A stretch of 64,000 bases of DNA, taken from Flavobacteriaceae bacterium. GTDB taxonomy: Bacteria; Bacteroidota; Bacteroidia; Flavobacteriales; Weeksellaceae. This document shows positions 53,972 to 62,036 of the stretch, piece by piece. The stretch's first letter is position 1. Every line of letters begins with the position of its first letter. A model generated the notes under the pieces. The model searched no databases. It was not told the origin of the DNA and worked only from the letters and a program-made list of their open reading frames with translations. Location of the stretch: the NCBI GenBank assembly GCA_004359435.1, contig PTET01000001.1, positions 834,121-898,120 on the forward strand. Direction: 5' to 3'. The position numbers and the translations under genes are program-made.

Positions 53972-54044
53972 GGTGCCTTAGCTCAGTTGGTAGAGCAAAG
54001 GACTGAAAATCCTTGTGTCCCTGGTTCGATTCCTGGAGGCACCA
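53972..54044 (+). tRNA. tRNA-Phe (GAA)
   Basis: 73 bases. Acceptor GGTGCCT (53972-53978) pairs with AGGCACC (54037-54043), discriminator A at 54044. Anticodon arm AAGGA-CTGAAAA-TCCTT gives anticodon GAA, and the T arm is CCTGG-TTCGATT-CCTGG-like. The 3' CCA is not encoded after the discriminator base. Confidence 0.96.
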
Positions 54045-54047
54045 CTT

Positions 54048-54090
54048 AAAACCCGCAATCTTCTTCTAGATTTTGCGGGTTTTTTTTTAT
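54048..54090 (+). terminator. Intrinsic terminator after tRNA-Phe
   Basis: Stem AAACCCGCAA (54048-54057) with TTGCGGGTTT (54073-54082) followed by a run of T. Confidence 0.85.
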
Positions 54091-54102
54091 AATGTTATAA
54101 TG

Positions 54103-54110
54103 TATCTTTG
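54103..54110 (+). promoter_or_regulatory. -7 element of the gldB promoter
   Basis: TATCTTTG, exact consensus TAnnTTTG, 26 bp before the gldB start codon and just after the tRNA terminator. Confidence 0.55.
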
Positions 54111-54136
54111 CCTTCATATTAATAAACACCGCTGAA

Positions 54137-55147
54137 TTGAACCCTACAAACCAAATCTATAAGTCTTTAATAGTGGCCCTTTCTTTGGCTTTTTTGGTTG
54201 GTGTTTTGTCCTGCCAAAAAGACCAGAAAACTTGGCCAACCAAAGTAGATTCTCTAGAAAAACCCGTAGAATTTGTACATCTGAGCGATGATTTTTTTAA
54301 TCTTAAATGGTCACTTGTAGAATTCGACAAAAAATATCCTTTCTTTTTGGACAAGAGCTATCCCATCGAACATTGGGAGGCTAGAAGAAAAGATCCGCTA
54401 GAGCTCGAAGCTTATGGGGAAGTAAAAAAAACATATGCAGATCTTGGGGCTATCCAAAAAGAAATCACGAGTCTTTTAGAAAAACAAAAACATCATTTTC
54501 CTACAACCCAAACCCCAACGGTGTACTTTTATTCATCAGGATATACCTCGCTTTTGCGTCCTATTATTTATAGCCGAGACCAAAACAAGCTTTTCGTGGC
54601 TTTGGATGGATTTTTAAGGGAAGATCATCCTGCCTATTTGGGGCAACAAATCCCTGCCTACATCAGAAAAACCATGACCCCAGAGTTTGTACTGCCCAAA
54701 ATTGCTTTTGCCATTTCTGAACAGATGGTATATTACAACATAGAAGACCAAAAGTTCTTAGACCAAATGATTTATCAAGGAAAACTTATGGCCTGTGTCG
54801 ATGCTTTTTTACCGGAATATCAAGACCATCAAAAAATACTCTACACCCCACAGCAGCTCAATTGGGCCAAAGAAAATGAATATTTTATTTGGGCCTATTT
54901 TGTTGAAAATGAATACCTGTTTAGCCAAGACAAAGGACTTTTGCAGCGCTTTATCAATCAGGGAGCATTTTCGAAATTTTATAACGAAAAAGACAAAGAG
55001 TCACCAGGTTCAATTGGGGTTTGGGTAGGTTGGCAGCTGGTTAGAAGTTATCTTTCCAATCAAAACACAACCCTAGAAGAACTAAGTAAAGACAAAGACA
55101 ACCAAAAGCTTTTTGAAAGAGCGAAATACAAACCTAGAAAACCCTAA
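54137..55147 (+). CDS. gldB: Gliding motility lipoprotein GldB
   Basis: 336 residues. Starts with TTG (54137); no ATG occurs in frame before the lipobox VGVLSC (Cys26), and the promoter at 54103 fixes the region. The mature part has the GldB family pattern: VYFYSSGYTSLLRPIIY, ALDGFLREDHPAYLG and ISEQMVYYNI. GldB is one of the lipoproteins needed for gliding and type IX secretion in Flavobacterium. It is followed by gldC after 3 bp, the usual pair. Confidence 0.9.
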   Translation: MNPTNQIYKSLIVALSLAFLVGVLSCQKDQKTWPTKVDSLEKPVEFVHLSDDFFNLKWSLVEFDKKYPFFLDKSYPIEHWEARRKDPLELEAYGEVKKTYADLGAIQKEITSLLEKQKHHFPTTQTPTVYFYSSGYTSLLRPIIYSRDQNKLFVALDGFLREDHPAYLGQQIPAYIRKTMTPEFVLPKIAFAISEQMVYYNIEDQKFLDQMIYQGKLMACVDAFLPEYQDHQKILYTPQQLNWAKENEYFIWAYFVENEYLFSQDKGLLQRFINQGAFSKFYNEKDKESPGSIGVWVGWQLVRSYLSNQNTTLEELSKDKDNQKLFERAKYKPRKP

Positions 55148-55150
55148 GAG

Positions 55151-55480
55151 ATGGCCAAACAAACCCAGATTATTTTCGATGTTAGTTTAGACGAAAACCA
55201 TGTTCCAGAAGAAATTTTTTGGAATGCACCTGACGGAGGAGTTTCTCATGAAGCAGCCAAGGCCATTTTACTTTCGGTTTGGGATCATCAAAAAAGCGAA
55301 GCCTTAAGAATTGATCTTTGGACCAAAGACATGCCCATGGACGACATGAAAAAGTTTTTTCACCAGATCTTTCTCTCCATGGCCAACACCTACCAAAGAG
55401 CTTGCTCAGATGATGAAGTTTCTTCTGAAATCTCTTTGTTTGCTGAGCATTTTGCTAAAAAATCGGGCATTAAGTCTTAA
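55151..55480 (+). CDS. gldC: Gliding motility protein GldC
   Basis: 109 residues, small soluble protein starting MAKQTQIIFDVSLDENHVP, with the family centre APDGGVSHEAAKAILLSVWD and MPMDDMKKFFHQ. Coupled to gldB. Its exact role in gliding is accessory. No signal peptide. Confidence 0.92.
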   Translation: MAKQTQIIFDVSLDENHVPEEIFWNAPDGGVSHEAAKAILLSVWDHQKSEALRIDLWTKDMPMDDMKKFFHQIFLSMANTYQRACSDDEVSSEISLFAEHFAKKSGIKS

Positions 55481-55500
55481 GTTCTTTCTAAGAAAATTCT

Positions 55501-56178
55501 ATGGCTATTATTCTAAACCTAGAAACCACTACCCAAAATTGTTCGGTTTCTATCTGTCAAGATGGGAAAACTATTTCTCTGGTAGAAGAGCTTAGCGAAG
55601 AATATTCTCACGATCAAAATTTGCATCGTTTTGTAAAGTGGGCTCTTGAAGGGGCAAATCTTTCATTAAAAGATCTAAATGCAATAGCAGTAAGCAAGGG
55701 CCCAGGCTCTTATACAGGACTCAGAATTGGCACCAGTGCAGCCAAAGGGTATTGCCTTGGGCTTGGGATTCCGCTTTTGGGAATAGAAACCCTTATGGCA
55801 CTCTCTATAAGTCAAGAGCTAGAAAAACTAGAACCCACGGAGATTATTTCTGTTTTAGATGCCAGAAGGATGGAAGTTTATACCCAAACTTTTTCTGTTA
55901 ATACTGGAGAGAGATCTGAGGTTTTGGCCAAAATAATAGATGAAACCTCTTTTTCTGAGTTTTCAAACAAACCTGTAATGATAGGAGTAGGGACAGAAAA
56001 GTGCAAAAACATAATGGCAAATAAGCAGTTTGTTTATTTGGAAAAATATCCTTCGGCCGAACAAATGTCTAAGCTTTCTTATGAAAAGTTTATTCAAAGT
56101 GATTTTGAAGATTTGGCCTATTTTGAGCCATTTTATCTCAAAGAATTTCAGACACAAACCAAAAAAGACAAAACATGA
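55501..56178 (+). CDS. tsaB: tRNA threonylcarbamoyladenosine protein TsaB
   Basis: 225 residues, HSP70/actin-like fold. LNLETTTQNCSVSICQDG opens the fold; GPGSYTGLRIGTSAAKGYCL (about 66-85) is the diagnostic motif. TsaB works with TsaD and TsaE in t6A37 synthesis. It overlaps the DUF423 gene by 4 bp, so they are translationally coupled. Confidence 0.93.
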   Translation: MAIILNLETTTQNCSVSICQDGKTISLVEELSEEYSHDQNLHRFVKWALEGANLSLKDLNAIAVSKGPGSYTGLRIGTSAAKGYCLGLGIPLLGIETLMALSISQELEKLEPTEIISVLDARRMEVYTQTFSVNTGERSEVLAKIIDETSFSEFSNKPVMIGVGTEKCKNIMANKQFVYLEKYPSAEQMSKLSYEKFIQSDFEDLAYFEPFYLKEFQTQTKKDKT

Positions 56179-56567
56179 AACAATTTGTACTTAGCCTAGG
56201 GGCTATATATGGCTTTCTTTCGGTTGCCTTGGGTGCTTTTGGCGCACATGGGCTTAAGAAAATACTTAGTGCAGAAAAATTACAAAGCTTCGAAGTTGGG
56301 GTTAGGTATCAATTAACCCATGCGCTTTTGTTACTTTTAATGGGTTTCTTTTTGAATTTCCAAAGCTCAACGGAGCGTTATGCGGCCTATTTTTTGGCTT
56401 TAGGTATCACCCTTTTTAGTGGAAGCATTTATGTGCTTTCTTTTTCTGAAAAACTCCCTTTTTCCGTCAAGTTTTTGGGGCCTGTAACCCCCATTGGTGG
56501 CCTATTTTTACTTTTGGCTTGGGCAAGTTTGGTCTATATTTTTGCCAAAGGAAATTTTTCTAACTAA
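56175..56567 (+). CDS. DUF423-family membrane protein
   Basis: 130 residues with four hydrophobic helices. The family motif GAFGAHGLKKILSAEKL and YQLTHALLLL in the N-half identify DUF423 (YgdD-like). Function unknown, inner membrane. Start codon overlaps the tsaB stop. Confidence 0.88.
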   Translation: MKQFVLSLGAIYGFLSVALGAFGAHGLKKILSAEKLQSFEVGVRYQLTHALLLLLMGFFLNFQSSTERYAAYFLALGITLFSGSIYVLSFSEKLPFSVKFLGPVTPIGGLFLLLAWASLVYIFAKGNFSN

Positions 56568-56572
56568 GCTAT

Positions 56573-57523
56573 TTATTTGGCGTTTGGGCAGTCGTCCATA
56601 ATTTTTGTTCCGCTAAAGGTAACTTTTTCTGCACCACAGAGACCCATCTGAGAGAGTGTGCCACTCAAATTGGGGTTGTTGTCCAAAATTACCAATTCTA
56701 ATTGGGTCTTGCTAAGATCTGGAAGACTGCTTAGATTGTTTCCACTTAGATCCATCTTGCTTAAAAGTAGAAAATCTCCAAGGGTAGAGGGCATGTTTCC
56801 AGAGATATTGGCATTTTTAAGGTTTAGTTCTGAAACCCAGTGGTTTTTAGGAATTACTCTATCCCAGTGGGTGCCAATTTGTTTGGTATATTTATTTTCA
56901 CTGGCATAATTGGTCTGCCAGCTGTTGATGGTTTTATTGTCTAGAATTCCCGAATAATCAAGGCCAGTATCTGCACTAAGCAGTTTAATCAAATTGTCTC
57001 TTTCTGTTTGCAATTCCTGAGGGTTGTTGGTATAAAAGACATATATAGGAGAAGAATAGGTTTTGATAATTTCGCCTTCTTCTTTGCTGTATCCAACCAC
57101 TGCCCAGTAATAGCTGGTTTTGGGTTTGAACTCGAAACTTGAAGAGATCGTGTATTGAGTGTCTGTAAGTATAAAAGCCATATCCATCTGAGGTTGAGAA
57201 ATTGTGGCGGTTTGGGTGGGTAATTTTTGAAGCAGATAATTAAAATGACCTAAAAGCGCATTGTAATTCTGGCTCATTAAAAAAACATATTCTATGGTTT
57301 GGGTAGCTTTTTCTGGGCTAACTTTTCCCCACTGAAAGGTTCTAGGGGTAGAGGTTGGGTTGGTTACAATTGAAAAAGTATCGCTGATGTTTTTAGGCGA
57401 TGTTAGTCCAAAATCTACCTGTACCTCTTCTGGAATAAAAGTATCATCTTGTTGTTGGCAAGAATAAAGAAGTCCAAAAAGACCTGCTAAAATCAAAAAG
57501 GGATAAGCCAAAAATGTCTTCAT
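56573..57523 (-). CDS. LRR-containing lipoprotein
   Basis: 316 residues with lipobox LLYSC (Cys22). The N-part has a SusE/Fn3-like beta domain (about 35-165; FKPKTSYYWAVVGYSKE). The C-part contains leucine-rich repeats: ELNLKNANISGNMPSTLGDF, LSKMDLSGNNLSSLPDL, LELVILDNNPNLSGTL, and a cysteine-containing cap. Anchored to an outer membrane leaflet, likely binding a ligand. Convergent with tsaB/DUF423. Confidence 0.78.
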   Translation of the reverse strand: MKTFLAYPFLILAGLFGLLYSCQQQDDTFIPEEVQVDFGLTSPKNISDTFSIVTNPTSTPRTFQWGKVSPEKATQTIEYVFLMSQNYNALLGHFNYLLQKLPTQTATISQPQMDMAFILTDTQYTISSSFEFKPKTSYYWAVVGYSKEEGEIIKTYSSPIYVFYTNNPQELQTERDNLIKLLSADTGLDYSGILDNKTINSWQTNYASENKYTKQIGTHWDRVIPKNHWVSELNLKNANISGNMPSTLGDFLLLSKMDLSGNNLSSLPDLSKTQLELVILDNNPNLSGTLSQMGLCGAEKVTFSGTKIMDDCPNAK

Positions 57524-57643
57524 ATCGTCAGTTTTTTAATTCTTTGGTGTTAAATGTTCTAGTAAAAAATACTTTAACCCAAAAAAGTAGAAACTCAAGA
57601 TACAAAAAACCTTTCAGGCAAATCAAAAAAAAGACGAAAAATT

Positions 57644-58591
57644 CTATTTGAGAAGTTCGTGAAAAATGGTTTGGGCAGAATATACACGATTTTCAGCCTG
57701 CTGAATAACCAAAGAGGCCGCTGAGTCAATAACATCATCTGTTACCACCACATTTCTTCTAACCGGTAGGCAGTGCATAAATTTCCCTTGGTTTGTAAGA
57801 CTCATCTTGGCAGAGTCAATGGTCCAGTTCTCAGAAACATCTAGTTTTTGGCCGTAGTTTTGGAATGAAGACCAGTTTTTGGCATATACAAAATCTGCTC
57901 CTTCAAGGGCTTTGTTTTGGTCGTATTCTAAGGTTGCTCCTTTGGTAAATTCTGGGCTTAGCTCGTATCCTTTGGGTTGGGCTATGGTTAGGTCTATCCA
58001 ATCAACCTTGGTAAACCACTGAGCAAATGAGTTAGAGACACATTGAGGAAGAACCCTTGGATGAGGAGCCCAGGTAAGTACCACTTTGGTTTTCTCTTTT
58101 GGGGGTTTGTGCTCTGCAATGGTAATTAGATCTGCAAAAGATTGCAAAGGATGAAGGGTCGCGCTTTCTAAACTCACCACGGGCTTGGTGGCCAGTGACA
58201 TGATTTTTTTGAAAAAAACTTCCTGATAATCGTAATCTCTGTCTTTGAGATTGGGGAAAGTTCTCACCCCAAATACATCGCAATAGGTGTTCATCACTCG
58301 GATGGCTTCATTGATGTGCTCTTGGGTGTTTCCGTCCATGATGGTTCCATCTCCCATCTCAAGAGTCCAAGAATCTCCTCCAGCATTGAGCACCCAAACA
58401 TTGGCTCCTAAATTGTATGCGGCTTTCACGCTGCTTAATCGGGTTCTAAGGCTAGGATTAAAAAACAGTAAACCGATGGTTTTGTTTTTCCCGACTTCTT
58501 GTCTAGAAAAGGGATTTTTTTTGATTTCTAGGGCTGTCTCAAGTAGTGCGTTGATGTCCTTAACATCATCAAAAGAAAAGAAATTTTTCAT
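57644..58591 (-). CDS. argF': N-acyl-ornithine carbamoyltransferase
   Basis: 315 residues. FFNPSLRTRLSS (about 43-54) is the carbamoyl-phosphate loop in the form used by acetyl/succinylornithine carbamoyltransferases; then DGTIMDGNTQEHINEA and TLHPLQSFADL; near the C-terminus FMHCLPVRRNVVV. It makes N-acylated citrulline in the Bacteroidota arginine pathway. In characterised enzymes a Glu (acetyl) or a Pro (succinyl) before EH decides the acyl group; here the residue is Gln90, so the acyl type stays open. No other arg genes lie in the window. Confidence 0.88.
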   Translation of the reverse strand: MKNFFSFDDVKDINALLETALEIKKNPFSRQEVGKNKTIGLLFFNPSLRTRLSSVKAAYNLGANVWVLNAGGDSWTLEMGDGTIMDGNTQEHINEAIRVMNTYCDVFGVRTFPNLKDRDYDYQEVFFKKIMSLATKPVVSLESATLHPLQSFADLITIAEHKPPKEKTKVVLTWAPHPRVLPQCVSNSFAQWFTKVDWIDLTIAQPKGYELSPEFTKGATLEYDQNKALEGADFVYAKNWSSFQNYGQKLDVSENWTIDSAKMSLTNQGKFMHCLPVRRNVVVTDDVIDSAASLVIQQAENRVYSAQTIFHELLK

Positions 58592-58659
58592 GGATTAGGG
58601 CGAATTTTATCCCAAAGATAAGTTTAAAATTTCAAATGTACTTTGGATTTTTATGCCAA

Positions 58660-60072
58660 TTAAGACGAACAACTAAGGCGATAATTATCAGTGTTTTCAG
58701 GGCTTCTACCTTTGTATTCTTCCAAGATAGGATCCATCAAAAAAGGGTTTTGGCAAAGCGAAAGCCATTTCTGCAAGACCTCAAAATCCCCAAGAGAACA
58801 TTGTTTGATGATCTTTTGAAGCATGTAGTTTTTTGGGACAAAAACAGGGTTATACTTCTTCATTTTTTCTTTGTTGGGCTCAAGGCGAAGATATCTTTGG
58901 ATCCAATTTTCTATGGGTTTTAAATCTTTCCCGCAGAGCTGTTTTAATTTTTGTGTGTCTAGAGGATCTTCGAAGGTTAGAAAGACAAAAAAACCATTGA
59001 AATCTACCGAAGATTCTTCCATGGCCATAAACCAACTTTCTAACAATTTTTGGGTAGAATCTTCTTGTTTTAAATCTAAGCCCAATCGGTTTAAGAGGGC
59101 TTGGGTAAGATGCTTTTGGAAGCTTGGATAAAAATCTTCTAACTTTTTTTCTAAACGATCTTTATTGTAGGCAACACCCAGTGCTTCAGAAAGTTTTTCC
59201 AAATTCCATTTGCCCACAATAGGTTGCATGCTGTATCGGTATCTGCCGTTGTAGTCGCTGGTGTTTGGGCTGTGGTTCCAAGAAAAAGTATCCATCATCC
59301 CAAATGGACCATAATCGATGGTAAGGCCTAAAATGGAAAAGTTATCGGTATTCATTACCCCATGCATAAATCCGTACGCTTGCCATTTGGCTAGGGTTTG
59401 TGCAGTATTTTCTAGGGCTAGAGAAAACAAATGTTCACCCGAAGTATCAGCCTGTTTTGGAAATCCTTGAGAAAAGGAAAGCTCGGTAAGTTGTTGGACG
59501 AGTTTCTTTTTCCCAAGACTAATCCCCGCATATTGGAAACTCCCAAAACGTATCCAACTGGGGCTGGCGCGCATAACAATGCTGGTTGGCTCTAGGGTTT
59601 CTCTTTGAGCAAGCTGAGAAAAACTCGCTACAATTCCCACAGATCTGCTACTTGGGATGCCGATGGCATGCATATATTCTGCCATTAAAAATTCACGAAT
59701 GGAAGAACGCAAAACAGCCAATCCATCTCCCATTCTAGAATAGGGAGTTAAACCTGCTCCTTTGAGTTGGAGCTGCCAAGAGCCCACTTGTCCTACATTT
59801 ATCGCCCTTCCATCGCCCAGTTGTGGTACATAATGTCCAAATTGATGCCCGCTGTAGGCCATGGAAAAAGAATTTTCTATCTGTATTTCTCCCGCCAAAA
59901 GGCTCTTCCAGTTTTCATCTTTTGGATTTAATTTCAGATTTTTTTCAATAAAAGATGCATTTAGCCCAAGCAGTTTAGCCTGATTTAATTCCGTGGGATT
60001 TACCTTAGAATAAAGGGCGTTATCCAGATTTAGATAGCCACTTTTTTGTATGATTTCTTGCCAGTTTTCCAT
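58660..60072 (-). CDS. selO: Protein adenylyltransferase SelO (YdiU)
   Basis: 470 residues, pseudokinase fold that AMPylates proteins. YSGHQFGHYVPQLGDGRAIN, then LQLKGAGLTPYSRMGDG, RSSIREFLMAEYMHAIGIP, and GFMHGVMNTDNFSILGLTIDYGP (Asn/Asp active-site region) are intact. It is shorter than the usual 480-520 residues because of compact loops. The C-terminus ends LSCSS, a possible remnant of the CxxU/CxxC end of some SelO proteins. Confidence 0.92.
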   Translation of the reverse strand: MENWQEIIQKSGYLNLDNALYSKVNPTELNQAKLLGLNASFIEKNLKLNPKDENWKSLLAGEIQIENSFSMAYSGHQFGHYVPQLGDGRAINVGQVGSWQLQLKGAGLTPYSRMGDGLAVLRSSIREFLMAEYMHAIGIPSSRSVGIVASFSQLAQRETLEPTSIVMRASPSWIRFGSFQYAGISLGKKKLVQQLTELSFSQGFPKQADTSGEHLFSLALENTAQTLAKWQAYGFMHGVMNTDNFSILGLTIDYGPFGMMDTFSWNHSPNTSDYNGRYRYSMQPIVGKWNLEKLSEALGVAYNKDRLEKKLEDFYPSFQKHLTQALLNRLGLDLKQEDSTQKLLESWFMAMEESSVDFNGFFVFLTFEDPLDTQKLKQLCGKDLKPIENWIQRYLRLEPNKEKMKKYNPVFVPKNYMLQKIIKQCSLGDFEVLQKWLSLCQNPFLMDPILEEYKGRSPENTDNYRLSCSS

Positions 60073-60140
60073 ATCTAGTCTGGGTTAAAGGTAGGGGTTT
60101 TTGTGCCAATAAAATCCGATTTTTTTCGCATTTTTGTTAA

Positions 60141-60644
60141 ATGATTTCCCCCGAAGAACTTCCGAAACTAGCCAAAGAGCACAGCAAAACCCATCAGCGT
60201 CTATTGGGTGATCTAAAAAAGAAAAAACCCAAAGATTTAGATCAGACCATGCTTTTGTTGCACCAAGAAGTATTTGAACAAACAGATTGTTTGAGTTGTG
60301 GAAGTTGTTGCAGAACAACCGGCCCACTTTTTACCACCAAAGACATAGAGAGAATCAGCAAAAAGCTCAAACTCAAACCTGGAGAATTTGTTTCTTCCTA
60401 TCTAAAAATCGACCAAGAAGGAGATTATGTTCTGCAGAAACTACCCTGTCCTTTTTTAGATTTGAGCGACAATTTTTGTAGCATTTACCAAGACAGACCC
60501 AAAGCTTGCAGAGAATTTCCGCACACAGACAGAAGAGATTTTCAGAATATTTCTACCCTTACTTTAGAGAACGTAAAAATTTGTCCGGCTGCCTTTGGGG
60601 TAGTTCAGAAGTTGGCTTTGGTTTATGAAAAAAACAAGAAATAG
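60141..60644 (+). CDS. YkgJ-family cysteine cluster protein
   Basis: 167 residues. CLSCGSCCRTTGPLF (about 51-65) and, later, CPFLDLSDNFCSIYQDRPKACREFPH form the conserved cysteine cluster thought to bind zinc or iron. Small cytoplasmic protein; function uncertain. Followed by the remnant of a Gre-type gene in the opposite direction. Confidence 0.88.
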   Translation: MISPEELPKLAKEHSKTHQRLLGDLKKKKPKDLDQTMLLLHQEVFEQTDCLSCGSCCRTTGPLFTTKDIERISKKLKLKPGEFVSSYLKIDQEGDYVLQKLPCPFLDLSDNFCSIYQDRPKACREFPHTDRRDFQNISTLTLENVKICPAAFGVVQKLALVYEKNKK

Positions 60645-60651
60645 CGCTTGT

Positions 60652-60783
60652 TTAGGGATGGATTTCTAAGGTTTTACCGTTAAAATTGAGAGTTTTGGCG
60701 TTTTTGTTTTCCATCAGCAATTTTCCAATTGGAGATTCTGAAGAGACAAAATACACCTTTTTTTCTCCAATTTTTAAATGTAT
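60652..60783 (-). pseudogene. C-terminal remnant of a GreA/GreB-family factor
   Basis: On the minus strand the last 43 codons before the TAA at 60652-60654 read HLKIGEKKVYFVSSESPIGK and then LLMENKNAKTLNFNGKTLEI. This matches the FKBP-like C-terminal domain of Gre elongation factors (SPIGxxLxxK). The N-terminal coiled coil that enters the polymerase channel is missing, as the DNA changes to an unrelated membrane protein gene beyond about 60783. Confidence 0.65.
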
Positions 60784-61045
60784 GGGGAAATATGGTTTTC
60801 TATTGATTATAGATTTGGTTTTTTTTGGATGGTTATTTAGATTAACACAAGGAGCTGAAATTGGCTTTTTTGGTATCTTTTTTATGTTAGCAATATTTTT
60901 TATAATTATATATAATTTATATGCTCTTGCAATTATTAGATATGTTTATATTAAGTCGATAAACGATTTTCATAATTTTATCTTGTTTATCATATTGTTG
61001 TTATTTCCTTTTGTTCTATCTTTTTTTATAGTTAATTTTTGGTGA
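60782..61045 (+). CDS. Small membrane protein of unknown function
   Basis: 87 residues from the ATG at 60782. Earlier in-frame codons read through the antisense of the Gre remnant, so the true gene may have begun elsewhere and lost its 5' end. Three hydrophobic segments, ending FIVNFW; very AT-rich compared with neighbouring core genes. No family recognised. Confidence 0.45.
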   Translation: MGKYGFLLIIDLVFFGWLFRLTQGAEIGFFGIFFMLAIFFIIIYNLYALAIIRYVYIKSINDFHNFILFIILLLFPFVLSFFIVNFW

Positions 61046-61227
61046 TATCACCAAGTCCGACATCGATTATTATGGTAATAATCAATAAAGAAATGTTTTC
61101 AAAGAGCCATCCAAAATTTTCACAAGTGAAAATTTTGGATGGCTTACACGAGGCTACCGCCCATGGTTTTTTGTGTGTAAGTAAAATCAATAGGGAAAAG
61201 GACTTAGAGGAAAAGTTTACCGATTAA
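61039..61227 (+). other. Short reading frame containing a near-perfect inverted repeat
   Basis: A frame ends GFLCVSKINREKDLEEKFTD at 61227 but starts only with TTG or GTG codons. Its middle (61106-61143) is an inverted repeat of two 18-base arms, GCCATCCAAAATTTTCAC and its complement, with two bases between them. The C-terminal part may be the end of a truncated gene; coding potential of the N-part is doubtful. Confidence 0.35.
61106..61143. repeat. 18-bp perfect inverted repeat with two central bases
   Basis: Left arm 61106-61123, right arm 61126-61143, fully complementary. It could form a very stable hairpin or cruciform. No T-run follows, so it is not a normal terminator. Confidence 0.85.
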
Positions 61228-61288
61228 AGAATTCTTTTTATCTTCCCTTTTGATATTTTCAAACCAAAACCATAAAAACCAAACCATT

Positions 61289-61948
61289 ATGAAGCCATTT
61301 CATCTCAATGTTGCAATTTTTTTAAGTGCCCTTTTGGCAATTTATACCGATTTTATAGGCGACCACAAACTGTTTTCTGTTTTTAAACCCCTAACGTCTA
61401 TTTTTGTTTGTTTGCTTCCACTTGTTTGGGGAAAACCCCAGCCTTCGTTTTACAGATGGGCCATTTTTGTTGGGCTTATCTTTTGTCTGATGGGCGACAC
61501 CTTTCTACTTAATGACGCTCATTTTATTTATGGAATTGGTGCTTTTTTGGTGGGACAACTTATTTTTGCCTACGTTTTTGCTTTGTATGCTAAGCCCAAA
61601 TGGGTTTTTGGCATTGGGGCGTTTCTTTTTCTTTTTGGTGGAGCTTTCTATTTTTTCATTCAGAAATATTTGGGTGAATTTCAAATTCCAGTTGCGGTTT
61701 ATCTTATTTGTATTTTGCTGATGGTTTGGGGTGCGATAAGGCTACATCTAAAGTTCAATACCCGGTTTTCGTTTTTGGTTATGTCAGGCGCTGTATTGTT
61801 TATGACTTCGGACAGTATTTTGGCTATTAACAAATTTGTTTTTCCTTTTAAAATCTCAGGTATTCTAGTACTCTCCACCTACTGGACCGCCATTGCGCTT
61901 ATCGCCAATAGTACTGTCTTTTCTTTTGCTCCAGAAAAAAGGATTTAG
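61289..61948 (+). CDS. YhhN/TMEM86-family membrane protein (lysoplasmalogenase-like)
   Basis: 219 residues from ATG 61289; the longer frame back to 61250 adds a non-conserved tail. About eight hydrophobic helices. GLIFCLMGDTFLL and VMSGAVLFMTSDSILAIN hold the conserved Asp residues of the family (GDxxL and SDxxLA). Homologues hydrolyse the vinyl-ether bond of lysoplasmalogens; the bacterial substrate is uncertain. Confidence 0.82.
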   Translation: MKPFHLNVAIFLSALLAIYTDFIGDHKLFSVFKPLTSIFVCLLPLVWGKPQPSFYRWAIFVGLIFCLMGDTFLLNDAHFIYGIGAFLVGQLIFAYVFALYAKPKWVFGIGAFLFLFGGAFYFFIQKYLGEFQIPVAVYLICILLMVWGAIRLHLKFNTRFSFLVMSGAVLFMTSDSILAINKFVFPFKISGILVLSTYWTAIALIANSTVFSFAPEKRI

Positions 61949-62036
61949 TGCTATATTGATTTAGGACAATTTGTCAGAGATTTAGCTCTGGTATTTTTTT
62001 TGCCATTACAAAGCAGAACAAAAACATTCTTAGATT

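Noticed and set aside
61039-61227. A 62-residue gene
   Set aside because: It has no ATG, its N-part reads through a palindrome, and it overlaps the preceding gene; only the tail looks protein-like, so it is listed as an uncertain frame, not a CDS.
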